Under the pieces are notes generated by a model. It was not told the DNA's origin. It ran no database searches and saw only the letters and a program-made list of their open reading frames with translations. DNA of 53,367 nucleotides, taken from an uncultured Verrucomicrobia subdivision 3 bacterium (lineage in GTDB: Bacteria; Verrucomicrobiota; Verrucomicrobiia; Limisphaerales; UBA11358). Position numbers and translations under genes: made by a program. Positions 33,118 through 42,487 of this stretch are shown piece after piece; position 1 is the first letter of the stretch, and every line of letters begins with the position of its first letter. The DNA lies in contig CAIJGS010000182.1 of assembly GCA_903820285.1 (NCBI GenBank), positions 1-53,367 on the forward strand, given 5' to 3'.

Positions 33118-34533
33118 TTATTGCGGAGCGGCGGGCGGGTTTTCAAATTCATTGGTAAATTCGGCGAATTTGCCGCTCGCCTGGCGCGGGATCTCCGAGC
33201 GGTACACGAGGCGCACCCGGTGCTCTCCGCCCAAACCCTGGGTCGCCGCCGTGACAATGTGCGCCTCCTCCGCCGGGGTCAGCGGCCGGCGGACCACGAG
33301 CCGGAGCTCCACTTCATCCCGGGCGGTCTGGGCAACCTGATGCTGGACGATCGCGTCCACCTGCATGATCGTGTTGTGCGCGTAGTACGGGAAACGCCGC
33401 CGGCCGTCGGGCAGGGTCAGCATATCGCGCGCACGCCCGGGGATGGCGGCGAGCACCGGCAGGGTGCGTCCGCAGGCACAGGGCGTTCCCAACACCGCCC
33501 GGTCGCCGATTTCATAGCGAATGAGCGGCATGGCAAAGTTGTGCAATGAAGTAAGGATCACCCGCCCTTCCTCACCCGGCTCGCAAGGGCTGCCGTCTTC
33601 GCGCAGAATTTCCAGCCGCACCCCCTCGGCATGGACATGCAAGGCATTCTGTTCCCGGCAGGGCATGGCGATGATGCCGGTTTCGGCCGAGCTGTATACT
33701 TCCGTGACGCTGAGCGGGTCGGTGCCGGTGCTTCCCCAGACGCTCATGGTGAGATCCCGCAGTTCGGGGTCCAGGGCCTCGCCGGTGGTTCGTACTTCCC
33801 GGAGTCCCGCCGGCCGGCGGCCGGATGCCTGTGATTCGCGGAGCAACTCCCGCAGCAGCGAGGGAAAGGTGATCAGATAGGCCGGCCGTTCCTGAATGAT
33901 GATGGACAGCAATTCAGCCGCCGGGGCGCGGTAGTCGAGAAACAGACCCGGCCCGGTCGGGTAGATGGCGGCTACCGGGCCGCCCCAGTTGGCCATGCGG
34001 CGTAGCGGTCCCTGTTTGACAGTGTCCGTCCGCTGATCGTCCCGCAGAACCACCATCCAGCGGGCGCTGAGGTCGCGCGCCAGCCATTCATGATCACGGA
34101 CGGTGAAGCATTGCCAGTAGAATTGAAACAGGGCGCTCTTCCGGATGGTCACCGGGCGGCCGCTGGAGCCGGAGGTGGTGGCGGTGGCAATGGAACCGTG
34201 CCCGGCGGGCAATTCCCGGGCGTGCAGTTGGGCGCCGGCCTCTTGCACGCGTACGCGCGTCAACACCGGCAGGCGTTGCCAGAGTTCGGCCGTGACCGGT
34301 TCGCCCGGCCGGTAGCCGGCGGCGCGCAAGACCGGTCCGTAATAAGGCACGGTGCGGTGCGCCTGCGCGAGCAGCTCCCCGAGTTGTCGGAATTGCAGAG
34401 CCTCCAATTCCGCCGCCGGCAGGCGCTCCGTGAACCGGAGCTGGTGCAACACCGCCAGCATGGCGGCGGCGGGGGCACTGGCCAGGGCCGGAAAAACGGC
34501 GCCCGGCATCCCGGAGTGTGGCAGGTTAAACAT
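33118..34533 (-). CDS. PaaK/CapK-like adenylate-forming enzyme
   Basis: This 471-residue cytoplasmic protein belongs to the phenylacetate-CoA ligase-like family of adenylating enzymes. Motifs: TVPYYGPVLRAAGY near the N-terminus, the phosphate-binding TATTSGSSGRPVTIRKS, EVRTTGEALDPELR, VTEVYSSAETGIIAMPC, and MPLIRYEIGDRAVLGTPCACGRTLP. The C-terminal domain with PGRARDMLTLPDGRR and RQASGKFAEF carries the lysine region expected for adenylation. There is no aromatic catabolism operon around it; orphan members of this family occur in polysaccharide loci (CapK) and natural-product pathways. The substrate cannot be inferred. It converges on the GntR/LacI gene and diverges from the PEP-CTERM gene. 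Confidence 0.8.
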   Translation of the reverse strand: MFNLPHSGMPGAVFPALASAPAAAMLAVLHQLRFTERLPAAELEALQFRQLGELLAQAHRTVPYYGPVLRAAGYRPGEPVTAELWQRLPVLTRVRVQEAGAQLHARELPAGHGSIATATTSGSSGRPVTIRKSALFQFYWQCFTVRDHEWLARDLSARWMVVLRDDQRTDTVKQGPLRRMANWGGPVAAIYPTGPGLFLDYRAPAAELLSIIIQERPAYLITFPSLLRELLRESQASGRRPAGLREVRTTGEALDPELRDLTMSVWGSTGTDPLSVTEVYSSAETGIIAMPCREQNALHVHAEGVRLEILREDGSPCEPGEEGRVILTSLHNFAMPLIRYEIGDRAVLGTPCACGRTLPVLAAIPGRARDMLTLPDGRRRFPYYAHNTIMQVDAIVQHQVAQTARDEVELRLVVRRPLTPAEEAHIVTAATQGLGGEHRVRLVYRSEIPRQASGKFAEFTNEFENPPAAPQ

Positions 34534-34852
34534 GGCTCATACGCGGCCCTGGTGACGCACGAAAGCTGCTGTTTTTGCTGTTGGTGCCGGCCGACGGGCG
34601 GCATTGTCGCGCTCCGGATTCTGCCGGTCAAGCCCGCCCTTGGTGGCGTTATCTCATTTTAGTCAATACGGCAATATACCTTGACATAACCCCGCTGTTT
34701 TTGTTTTAATTTTTTCTTGATAGTATTCATTTTGAAATGATGAGTGCTGGAAACGTGGAAAACAGAAGGCAGCGTTGCTATGGCTGATTATAAACTGCTT
34801 CAACACAGGAGTATATCGAACGGCCACAATGCTTAAATAAAACAAAAAAACC
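34534..34852. other. Divergent intergenic region
   Basis: There is no credible gene. It should contain promoters for the leftward ligase gene and for the rightward PEP-CTERM gene. Beside the promoter annotated separately it holds a perfect 6-bp-arm palindrome, TCATTTTGAAATGA (34727-34740), some 20 nt beyond the -10 element, and a roughly 130-nt leader ending in an A-rich stretch. Confidence 0.5.
34681..34710 (+). promoter_or_regulatory. Promoter of the PEP-CTERM gene
   Basis: A consensus TTGACA (34681-34686) is followed after 18 nt by TTTAAT (34705-34710), five of six bases of the -10 consensus. This is among the best sigma70-type matches in the window. It implies a 5' leader of about 135 nt before the ATG at 34853. 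Confidence 0.55.
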
Positions 34853-35380
34853 ATGAAAAAAATCAAATTGTCTCCCGTTCTGGCCGCCAGTATGGCGGTG
34901 GCGGTTCAAATCAATCATGACGTGGCGCATGCCACTCCGCCTCCCGGCACGACCGTTACGTATACCAACGACATCGCGTATAATAGCACGAACATTTTCA
35001 TTCCCATCTCGCCGGCCATTGCGAATGCTGATGAATTGATTTCAATCAGCGCGGGCAATGTCAGTGGTGGTGAAGGCGGAATTTTTACTTTAACGGTGGA
35101 TTATTCCAACTCGACCACGGATCAGATTTACTCCACCACGGGCAACCTGTCCTTTAACCTCAGTACCATTGCCAACAAGACGTTTACCGAAGGCACCATT
35201 GATGGTTTGACGTTTACGATCGTTAACACTGCCATCCCTAATTACGATAAAACGACCATCCCTATCGGCACAGTCTTCACCTTCCAGGTAGTGCCCGAGC
35301 CGGCCACCTTGGCGATGGCTGGCATCGGTGGCGTCGGAATGTTGCTGGCGGCCCGCCGCCGCAACGGCAAACAGAGCTAA
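34853..35380 (+). CDS. Small PEP-CTERM surface or exported protein
   Basis: The 175-residue protein has an N-terminal signal peptide (MKKIKLSPVLAASMAVAVQ ... AHA), a polar S/T/N-rich body of about 110 residues without recognisable domain, and a C-terminal sorting signal: VPEPATLAMAGIGGVGMLL followed by AARRRNGK. This is the VPEP motif, hydrophobic helix and basic tail processed by exosortase in bacteria that make extracellular polysaccharide or floc. The gene stands alone, with a good promoter 140 nt upstream and a strong terminator just after it. No Shine-Dalgarno sequence is present; the leader ends in AACAAAAAAACC before the ATG. The body may form a beta-sandwich, but its role is unknown. 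Confidence 0.9.
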   Translation: MKKIKLSPVLAASMAVAVQINHDVAHATPPPGTTVTYTNDIAYNSTNIFIPISPAIANADELISISAGNVSGGEGGIFTLTVDYSNSTTDQIYSTTGNLSFNLSTIANKTFTEGTIDGLTFTIVNTAIPNYDKTTIPIGTVFTFQVVPEPATLAMAGIGGVGMLLAARRRNGKQS

Positions 35381-35401
35381 TACTTCTGGTTTTTTATTAC
35401 G

Positions 35402-35440
35402 AGCGTCCTGGAACCATGGTTTCAGGACGCTTTTTTTTTT
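35402..35440 (+). terminator. Rho-independent terminator of the PEP-CTERM gene
   Basis: GCGTCCTG (35403-35410) pairs with CAGGACGC (35423-35430), with further pairing inside (GAACC/GGTTT), followed by ten T residues (35431-35440). It starts about 20 nt after the PEP-CTERM stop. Confidence 0.92.
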
Positions 35441-35709
35441 AAAACAGATTGGTGGTCTTGTGGTTGGGCTGTTGCCGGCCAAGCTTCAGGTGAACGCCTT
35501 TGCTGCAACCTCCGGCAGCCTTGCCGGCGGGTCGGGCTTCCGGCACACCCCCCCCCCGCGAAAAGCATCTCGGATGTTTTGGTAAAAAGGGGTGGATTAT
35601 TTCCAGCGGCGGAGCTTCAGCCCCGCGCCCGCGCCGGATATAGCCATTGCCAAGTGCCACTATATTCTGGCCAACCGGCGGACTTACGTTGATGAATGGT
35701 TGTATGCAA
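35441..35709. other. Gene-free spacer with a C10 run
   Basis: Between the PEP-CTERM terminator and the end of the GH2 gene I find no credible coding sequence. It contains a run of ten C residues (35548-35557), notable in otherwise mixed DNA. Confidence 0.5.
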
Positions 35710-38376
35710 TTACCTGGCAAATGGCAGCCCGGTCTGCGGCCAGTGGCCAACCCGGGCATCTTCGTTTTGCGTAATGCCGGCATTGGCGGTGGAAAGATCT
35801 TTGACCGCCACATTAAAACCATCCACTACGACCAGTGGTAACTGGTGAGCCAAGTCTGCCAGACTGGCCTCGATGGAGATGGTCTTGGTCTCGCCGGGAA
35901 TCAGCGAAATGTAATTGTCTGAGTAATAAACCGGCAGCACCCGCTCACCGGAATCTTTCCGGCGCAGCTGCAGATGTGTCATCAGCGCGACGTGCGAACC
36001 GGGGTTGCGCACCGTGACGTTCAATGTGCATTTGCCCCCGACATCATGCCGGGTGATGCTGGCATCGAGCGGGACGATGGGCAGGTCATCCATGCCTTGA
36101 AAATCATCAGGCTGCACGCTCCGCCAATAAAAATTGTCGGACAACAATTTGCCGTGGCGATCGAACAGTTCCAATTTTACAAAGTGAACGGCTGAAAGGC
36201 TGGCCGGCCAGTCAACCGTGCCCAGCCCGGTTTCCGCCGTCGGGGCGGCGTTGACTTCGAATTGGTGTTTATATGCGAGGGAACCATCCAGATCATACAC
36301 CGTCAGCACGGCTGAAGCTTTTTGCACAGCCGCCGGCAGATGATTGATGATTTCCACCTCCCAATTTTTCTCGTTCAACTGGATATGCACCGGTTCGCAA
36401 GCCTTGCGCACGGCGAACAGCGACGCGTTTGGCTCCAGATCATGGTGGTACAACTGCCAGACAAAGCTCGGTTGCGCCGGGTTGCTCATCCAGGTGATGA
36501 CGCCGGTGGCCGGCTTGAACATGACGGCCTCCCGGCCTTCATACATCGCCCGATACGACTCGTAGTTCGCCAGCTGTGCTTTGCGGACGAAATCGGCGAG
36601 GTTTTTTAATTCACCAAAGCGGGCGGCGATGATTTTGGGATATTGATCGCCTTTCTGCGCGCCTTTCGCCAGGTCATGTTCAGCCCAATCGTCATTGATG
36701 GTGTTCCAATCCTTTTCCGGCATCATGCCGTGGATGGATTCCAGGGTCGGGATGGAAACGCTGCCGATTTCCGTTTTGAAAATGTCGTTGGTGGCGAAGC
36801 TGTAATACTCGCGGGGAGTGCGCCAGCAATACGGCCCATGGGAATAAACACCGTGCCCGGCGGTGGAACTGGGCTGGTACAGCCGCTTCGGCTCCAATTC
36901 GGCCATCAGTTTTTGCAGGGCGGCGTCAATCGTCTTTGGCGGATAGCCTTCATTGCGCGCGCACCAGACGGCGATGGACGGATGATTCCGATAGCGCAGA
37001 ATTTTTTCGCGTACATTGGCCAGATAGGTGTCGATGTCTTGCGGGTTGGGGCCATCGCTGGGATTCGGCTGGAAAAATTCATCCCACAACAAGAGTCCGT
37101 ATTGGTCACACAATTCATAGAAATCCTCGCCCGTGCTTTGCCCGACCCAGTTTCTGATGAGATTATAATTGGCCAGCTGGTGCATGCGGATTTGGGCCTC
37201 CAAGCGCTCACGCGGAATGCGCTTCATTGCTTCATCCATGCCCCAATCACCGCCCTTGCAAAAGATGCGGACGCCGTTTACGGACAACGTGAGATTTTTT
37301 GAATCGGGAACCGAGTAAGTGATTTTGCGGATGCCAAACGCGGTGCTTTGTTCATCGGAAACGGCTCCGGCGACTTCAAACCGCATTTTCAGCGAATATA
37401 AATTCTGTTCGCCATAACCGTTTGGCCACCACAGGCGCGGATGTTTGATGTGCAATTGCGGCATGTTTTTTGCATCGAACGATAGGATTTGCGAAGAGCG
37501 GGCGGGGAGCTGCACCGGCGCATTGAACGCTACGTCACCAATCGTTCCCCGGAGAATCCCGTTTTGCGGTTCGTCGCTGACATTTTCAACCGTGGCTTGG
37601 ACGGTCAAATCGGCGGTATCCAGTTTGGGCAACGGCAGATCGCTGGTGACCAGCGGGTCTTTGATGATGACCGGCCCGGTGGCGGACAAAAACACCTTCT
37701 GCCAGATGCCGCTGTCGCGATCGCGGATGGCCGGTATCCAGTCCCAGCCGATGGCGCACAAAAAGGTGGGGCCGTCCGACGCAGTGATTCCGCCGTTTCT
37801 GCCCATGCCGTTTGCCAGCGTGTGTTCATGGGGATTTCCAGGATGTGGCTGCGGCCTGACCAACACGGCGAGAGTGGCGGTCTTTCCGGGGCTTGCGTTG
37901 GCGGAGATGTCAAAAACTCCCCGCTCAAATGCCCCGCGCATGGTCCCGACCATCTGGCTGTTGACCCAGATATCGGCCGAATAGTTGATCCCGTCGAAAT
38001 TGAGCCAGATTTTCTTCCCGACGTAATTGTCCGGTACGATGAAGGTGGTGCGATACCACCATGATTCCCGGCTGAGGCTCTCGGGAATCTTATCCGGGCG
38101 GTTATTCTCACCATACAACGGTTCGGGATAAATCCGGTCATTGACCAGGCTGGTCAGCACGGTTCCCGGCACCGTGGCGGGCAGCCAGCCATCGGCCGTA
38201 AAATCCGCCTGTGATATGGCGTCCGCCGGCTGGGTGATTTTCGAAGCAGCCTGCAACTGCCAGTTCGAAGAGATGCACGTTGGATTAGCCCCGGTGATCA
38301 GACCGGCGGTTACACTAGAAAGTTGAATCGCCAAAACGGCGAAAATAGATAAGTGCCATTTCATGCCACGGTTCAT
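35710..38376 (-). CDS. Secreted GH2-family glycosidase (beta-mannosidase / exo-beta-glucosaminidase type)
   Basis: The 888-residue protein has the order sugar-binding domain (WWYRTTFIVPDNYVGKKIWLNFDGINYSADIWVN), immunoglobulin-like domain, TIM barrel and C-terminal beta-domains that defines GH2 enzymes of the mannosidase/glucosaminidase branch. The acid/base glutamate is in WCARNEGYPP (about residue 477) and the nucleophile in FKTEIGSVSIPTLES (about 536). GWDWIPAIRDRDSGIWQ and CKGGDWGMDEA are also typical. A signal peptide follows the first or the fifth residue methionine (38376 or 38364). Substrate could be mannosides of N-glycans or glucosamine polymers; sequence alone does not decide. It lies after the propeller enzyme gene with a 116-nt gap and may share its transcript. 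Confidence 0.82.
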   Translation of the reverse strand: MNRGMKWHLSIFAVLAIQLSSVTAGLITGANPTCISSNWQLQAASKITQPADAISQADFTADGWLPATVPGTVLTSLVNDRIYPEPLYGENNRPDKIPESLSRESWWYRTTFIVPDNYVGKKIWLNFDGINYSADIWVNSQMVGTMRGAFERGVFDISANASPGKTATLAVLVRPQPHPGNPHEHTLANGMGRNGGITASDGPTFLCAIGWDWIPAIRDRDSGIWQKVFLSATGPVIIKDPLVTSDLPLPKLDTADLTVQATVENVSDEPQNGILRGTIGDVAFNAPVQLPARSSQILSFDAKNMPQLHIKHPRLWWPNGYGEQNLYSLKMRFEVAGAVSDEQSTAFGIRKITYSVPDSKNLTLSVNGVRIFCKGGDWGMDEAMKRIPRERLEAQIRMHQLANYNLIRNWVGQSTGEDFYELCDQYGLLLWDEFFQPNPSDGPNPQDIDTYLANVREKILRYRNHPSIAVWCARNEGYPPKTIDAALQKLMAELEPKRLYQPSSTAGHGVYSHGPYCWRTPREYYSFATNDIFKTEIGSVSIPTLESIHGMMPEKDWNTINDDWAEHDLAKGAQKGDQYPKIIAARFGELKNLADFVRKAQLANYESYRAMYEGREAVMFKPATGVITWMSNPAQPSFVWQLYHHDLEPNASLFAVRKACEPVHIQLNEKNWEVEIINHLPAAVQKASAVLTVYDLDGSLAYKHQFEVNAAPTAETGLGTVDWPASLSAVHFVKLELFDRHGKLLSDNFYWRSVQPDDFQGMDDLPIVPLDASITRHDVGGKCTLNVTVRNPGSHVALMTHLQLRRKDSGERVLPVYYSDNYISLIPGETKTISIEASLADLAHQLPLVVVDGFNVAVKDLSTANAGITQNEDARVGHWPQTGLPFAR

Positions 38377-38492
38377 GTGTCAGTTATTGTAACATTCCCT
38401 GAGAATTGTCATGTCATACATTTATCCGACGGTCTTGCCCCTGCGTTATCTTGAACCCAAGCCCCGATAATCACGCATAACGGCCCGTTTAA

Positions 38493-40634
38493 TCATTTTG
38501 ACCAGCGCACGTCTTTTCGGTCAGCAAGATTATATTTTACGGCGGAGGAACCAGCCCCGAAAATTTTTGATTTGGAAAAATTTTCAACGCGCATCACCCC
38601 GACACTGGAGTCGTGAAAACCGCCATAATAAAACAGGGTGTCCGTTTCCGGCGTGTAATAAAATGCCGTGCCAAAGTTTGGTCCCTGATACCATACATTC
38701 TCGCGGGAAACCGGCGCGTCGGGGAGAATCCCGGTTTTTAATATTTTCCAAGGTTGTTTTCCATCCACGATCACCGAGACATTGCTGGGCTCGGGCGCTC
38801 CGGTGTACCCCGCAAAGGTGCACGAACAGGATGCCAGCAGGATGTTGCCGTCGGGCAGGACCAGGGCCGAGCCGATGGCACTGCCTTTTTCCCCCCAAAA
38901 GTCGGACCTGGGTGGCAGCAGCGGTTCGGGGTTTGCCAGCACCCAATTCGTCAGCGTGTTGGAAAGGAGTACCACCGTATGCGGTTGCGGGCGGTTGACC
39001 CAGTTTTCCGCGCAGCCGATGAAACGGTAGTCGGCCCCTTGAAAACGGACCGGTTTCATCATCGGGTAGCGCGCGGTATCAATGATCTCCTGAATCCGGC
39101 TGTTGCCAAAAATGTCGCCCAGGTTTTTTCCGGTATCCTTCCAGTCAGTATAATCCGCCGAACCATCGCTGGCATACCAGGCCATTTTATTTCCGCCGGG
39201 AGTGACGTAGGTCAATCCGTCGCCAAACGGATCCACCAGAACATTCATGTCGCCGGTACATTTCACAACTTTATCGCTGAGGCGAGTCCAGTTGATGCCA
39301 TCGGGTGATGCGGCGATGCCATGATAAGTATCCTGGCCGAACCGGCGCCACATCATGTAATACCTGCCGTCCTTGCCTTTCCAGACCGCCGGATTGCAGG
39401 CATCCGGCGCAAGCACGGGCGTTTTTCTCCATTGCCATTTGAAATTCCAGCCATCAATGGTCGGATCAAATGAACAATGTTCAAACCGCGCCGGGCCGCC
39501 GGAACATGCCATGAACGGATGCCGCGCCGCCGGCAAATCTACGACCGTCCGGAAATTGGCCAGCACATTGCTATGCTGATCCATGAGGAAAACAATCAGG
39601 CCATCGGAATACGGCGACCAGTCCAGTTGCAGATGAAATTTTACATGCGGCAGGACGCGCCAGATTGCGTTGGTGGAATGTCCGTAGCTTTTGAGCAGGG
39701 CCGGAGTTCCGTCGCCGAAATTGCGCCATACCTCGATGGAATTTTTTTCTGAATTTAACACCGCCGCAATCCACCGCTTGCCGTCCTTGGATGAAAAGCC
39801 AATGCCGGGCCGCGATGCGGGCAGATCAAGGGTCATATCTGCGGCAATCGATCCCTCGGCGAGGCTGCGCCATTCGCCGCCGGTGTCCGTTTTGTTTATG
39901 TACGCGTCCGGTGCCAGTGCAAAGTTGAAGTTGGTGTCCTGGCTCCCGGCAAAGTACGGTTGGTTAAAACCATCTTTGGCAGCGACCATTCCCGCTGCCG
40001 TCCAATTCTTCAAATGCCCGTCCTGAAAATCATCGGTGAAGCCATGCTCCGGCATTCCCCAGGAGTTCGTTGATTGCACTTCATCGTCGGCGACATCAAT
40101 TCTTTCCGCCAGATTGGGCACGGCTTTGTCCGTCTGCGCGACCAGCGATTTTATAAATTTGAAGGACTGCAGATTGACCAACGCATTTGGGGATTTACCG
40201 TGAAAGACGAGGTAAATGTCCCGGATACCCGCCTGGGAATTGTCCACCTGGCATGAGACATATTTCCAAGACTTCCAGCCGCCGGTGCTCGCAAACGAGC
40301 ATGACCCCAGCAAAACCCCGGTGGGCGTATCAAGCCTGATTTCGATGGTCCCCTCGTAGGGTCCAGCCACCCGGGCGGAAAACCCAGCCACCCCGCTGTC
40401 AAAATCAAATCCCCGGAACACCACATAATCCCCATCGCGAAAGGACGTGAGGTGTTTGCCGCCGTCACCGGCCGGTTCCTCACCGGCACCACCATGGATG
40501 CTGTCGTAACTGTCGGCACGGATCGGGCTTAACGGATTATTGGCGGCGAGGAGGCCGGTTCCAAAATGGCAAAAACTGGAAACGGAAATGAGGGCGGCCA
40601 CAATAAGCCGTCTGGTTTGATGCGAAAAATCCAT
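38493..40634 (-). CDS. Secreted multi-domain beta-propeller glycosidase-like protein (GH43/GH32 superfamily type)
   Basis: The 713-residue protein starts at ATG 40634 (MDFSHQTRRL), with GAGGG 8 nt upstream; an ATG at 40658 is less likely. After a signal peptide (to LLAA) comes a CBM6-like module (about 35-165: IRADSYDSIHGGAGEE, DGDYVVFRGFDFDSGVAGFSARVA), then a concanavalin-like domain (about 195-390: TDDFQDGHLKNWTAAG) and a five-bladed propeller (about 405-690: VLAPDACNPAVWKGKDGRYYMMW, GIAASPDGINWTRLSD, MNVLVDPFGDG, GDIFGNSRIQEI, LLPPRSDFWGEKGSAIGSALVLPDGNILL). The NPAVW and DGRYYMMW blocks are those of GH43/GH32-type propellers, but catalytic acids cannot be assigned with certainty. The substrate is unknown. 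Confidence 0.7.
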   Translation of the reverse strand: MDFSHQTRRLIVAALISVSSFCHFGTGLLAANNPLSPIRADSYDSIHGGAGEEPAGDGGKHLTSFRDGDYVVFRGFDFDSGVAGFSARVAGPYEGTIEIRLDTPTGVLLGSCSFASTGGWKSWKYVSCQVDNSQAGIRDIYLVFHGKSPNALVNLQSFKFIKSLVAQTDKAVPNLAERIDVADDEVQSTNSWGMPEHGFTDDFQDGHLKNWTAAGMVAAKDGFNQPYFAGSQDTNFNFALAPDAYINKTDTGGEWRSLAEGSIAADMTLDLPASRPGIGFSSKDGKRWIAAVLNSEKNSIEVWRNFGDGTPALLKSYGHSTNAIWRVLPHVKFHLQLDWSPYSDGLIVFLMDQHSNVLANFRTVVDLPAARHPFMACSGGPARFEHCSFDPTIDGWNFKWQWRKTPVLAPDACNPAVWKGKDGRYYMMWRRFGQDTYHGIAASPDGINWTRLSDKVVKCTGDMNVLVDPFGDGLTYVTPGGNKMAWYASDGSADYTDWKDTGKNLGDIFGNSRIQEIIDTARYPMMKPVRFQGADYRFIGCAENWVNRPQPHTVVLLSNTLTNWVLANPEPLLPPRSDFWGEKGSAIGSALVLPDGNILLASCSCTFAGYTGAPEPSNVSVIVDGKQPWKILKTGILPDAPVSRENVWYQGPNFGTAFYYTPETDTLFYYGGFHDSSVGVMRVENFSKSKIFGAGSSAVKYNLADRKDVRWSK

Positions 40635-40793
40635 TGCGTGTCCCTCACTTTTACGCATCCACCGCGGGAAAAACAGTCACATAAACCTATGAATGAGGAA
40701 GGCTGCCCCCCGGCCCTCAGTAAATGGTTGCAAAATTTATGGACCCGAGGCTGCCCCCGCCTGGTTTGGTGCCAAATCAGGTCAGGCCACCGA

Positions 40794-42215
40794 TCAGGCC
40801 AGCTGGTAATACTGTTCCCAATCTTTGCGCGGCGTCACGCCGGACAGAAACCCATTGGCGATCTTGTGGTTCGTGATCGTTCCGGTCGCGGGGTCAAAGG
40901 CGAGCTTGGCATTCACGCGCTGGGCGATAACGCCGAGCGCCATGGTCTGGCACAACGGCCCGGCCACCGCAAACGGGGACCGGCATTTTTCCCGATCCAT
41001 GCAGGCGAGCAGAAAATTCTTGTGATGGTTCGACGGGCTTTTGGGCACCGGCGGCAGTTTGGATTTCATTTCCGCCGCCTTCGATTCCGGGATGATTTTG
41101 AGCGTGGCACCGTGAGTGCCTCCCTTGAACGTCAGGTCTTCCCCGTAAATGACCTTTCCCGGTGGCAGGGTTTTGGTTTCCAGCGTGCCTTTTGACGGCG
41201 GCGGAATGTTCGGATCGACCACGGCTGCGCCGAAATCCGCAGGCAGCGGCGGCAGGTTTTTCTGGCCGTCATACCAGGTCAGTTCACACGGCGGCATGGT
41301 GCCGCGCGCGGGAAAACGGAAGGCGAGCGTCGAGGCTTGCGGGAAGATGAACGGGCTGTAGCCGTCCAATTTCAAGGCCTCGACCTCTGTCGGCAGGCCG
41401 AGCTGCAAAAATTCATGGGCGGTGTCAAAAATATGCGCGCCCCAGTCGCCGAGCGCTCCGTCCCCGAAATCGTACCACGAACGCCAGTCGCCGTTGATAT
41501 AACCCTTGTTGTATTGGTGAAATTCCGCCGTTGCGAGCCAGCAATCCCAGTCGAGCGTGGCCGGGATGGGTTCCGCGGGCAGCAGTCCGTCAACCTTCAT
41601 GCCGTGCCAGCGGCGGGAACTGTTCATGAACGCCGTGATCCGGGTGACGTTTCTTATGATGCCGGCCTCGGTCCACGCCTTGAATTGGAAATAATTCGCC
41701 TCGGAATGCCCCTGGTTGCCCATTTGCGTGACCACCTTGAATTTCTTTTCCGCCGCCATCATCTGCGTGATTTGCCGGAAATTTTGGCCCATCGGCTTTT
41801 CGCAATAAACGTGTTTGCCCAGCGACATCGCCAGCATGGCGATGGGAAAATGCGAAAAATCCGGCGTGGCGACCAGAACCGCGTCGATGTCTTTGCCCAT
41901 TTTGTCGAACAGCTGACGGAAATCCTGAAAGCGCGGCACGTTGGGTAACAGCTTCAGCACCGGCAAGGTATGTGGCGCGCCCATTTCGGTGTCGCAAAGC
42001 GCCACAATGTTCGCCAGCCCCGTGGCGTGGAGCGCCTTCACATCATCTGCCCCGCGATTGCCGATGCCGATGCAGGCCAGGTTCACCTTGCCGGTCGGGC
42101 CCGCGGCCAACAGGCGCGGGGCAAAATAGGACGCCGCGCCGGCCATGACGGCGGTCTTCAAAAATGAGCGGCGGCGGATCAGCCGGGTGGAGTTCGATGT
42201 GTGGTTCGGATTCAT
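40794..42215 (-). CDS. Tat-exported Gfo/Idh/MocA family oxidoreductase
   Basis: The 473-residue protein has a twin-arginine leader (RLIRRRSFLKTAVMAGAASYFAPRLLAA) from ATG 42215, then a Rossmann domain (VNLACIGIGNRGADDVKAL) and the family's NAD-sugar region, DAVLVATPDFSHFPIAMLAMSLGKHVYCEKPMGQN with the conserved EKP lysine. The C-terminal half (WDCWLATAEFHQYNKGY, WRSWYDFGDGALGDWGAHIFDTAHEFLQLGLP) is the expanded form typical of Verrucomicrobia and Planctomycetes proteins that oxidise or rearrange sugars, some acting as NAD-dependent glycosidases. Periplasmic location with bound cofactor is predicted. It lies upstream of the propeller enzyme (gap 159 nt) and is divergent from the FAD oxidoreductase. 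Confidence 0.88.
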   Translation of the reverse strand: MNPNHTSNSTRLIRRRSFLKTAVMAGAASYFAPRLLAAGPTGKVNLACIGIGNRGADDVKALHATGLANIVALCDTEMGAPHTLPVLKLLPNVPRFQDFRQLFDKMGKDIDAVLVATPDFSHFPIAMLAMSLGKHVYCEKPMGQNFRQITQMMAAEKKFKVVTQMGNQGHSEANYFQFKAWTEAGIIRNVTRITAFMNSSRRWHGMKVDGLLPAEPIPATLDWDCWLATAEFHQYNKGYINGDWRSWYDFGDGALGDWGAHIFDTAHEFLQLGLPTEVEALKLDGYSPFIFPQASTLAFRFPARGTMPPCELTWYDGQKNLPPLPADFGAAVVDPNIPPPSKGTLETKTLPPGKVIYGEDLTFKGGTHGATLKIIPESKAAEMKSKLPPVPKSPSNHHKNFLLACMDREKCRSPFAVAGPLCQTMALGVIAQRVNAKLAFDPATGTITNHKIANGFLSGVTPRKDWEQYYQLA

Positions 42216-42487
42216 ACAGCGTGGATATTGTATTGACCGTTCCATCGGTCGGCAACTCACAGATTTTCACCCGGCAGAGGTGAAAGCGATGGCGGCGGCC
42301 GGCAGAGCGCTCGGTTTGATAAATTCGTGTCGGTTGAGGGAGTATGCCCAAGGCACAACCCTGGACACAGTCATATGTTCATGGGACCGCCGCCCGGGCT
42401 TGGGGTAATCCATTGGCCATTGTTCAAATGAATCTACGACGTTACAATTACCATGGCTTGCGGGCATTTTGATGTTTGAACCCGAGC

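Noticed and set aside
42227-42233. TTGTATT half-sites shared by the upstream regions at 4501, 11386 (minus), 42227 and 48400
   Set aside because: A 7-mer is expected several times by chance in this length, and AT-rich intergenic DNA raises that; only the two complete inverted repeats were kept.
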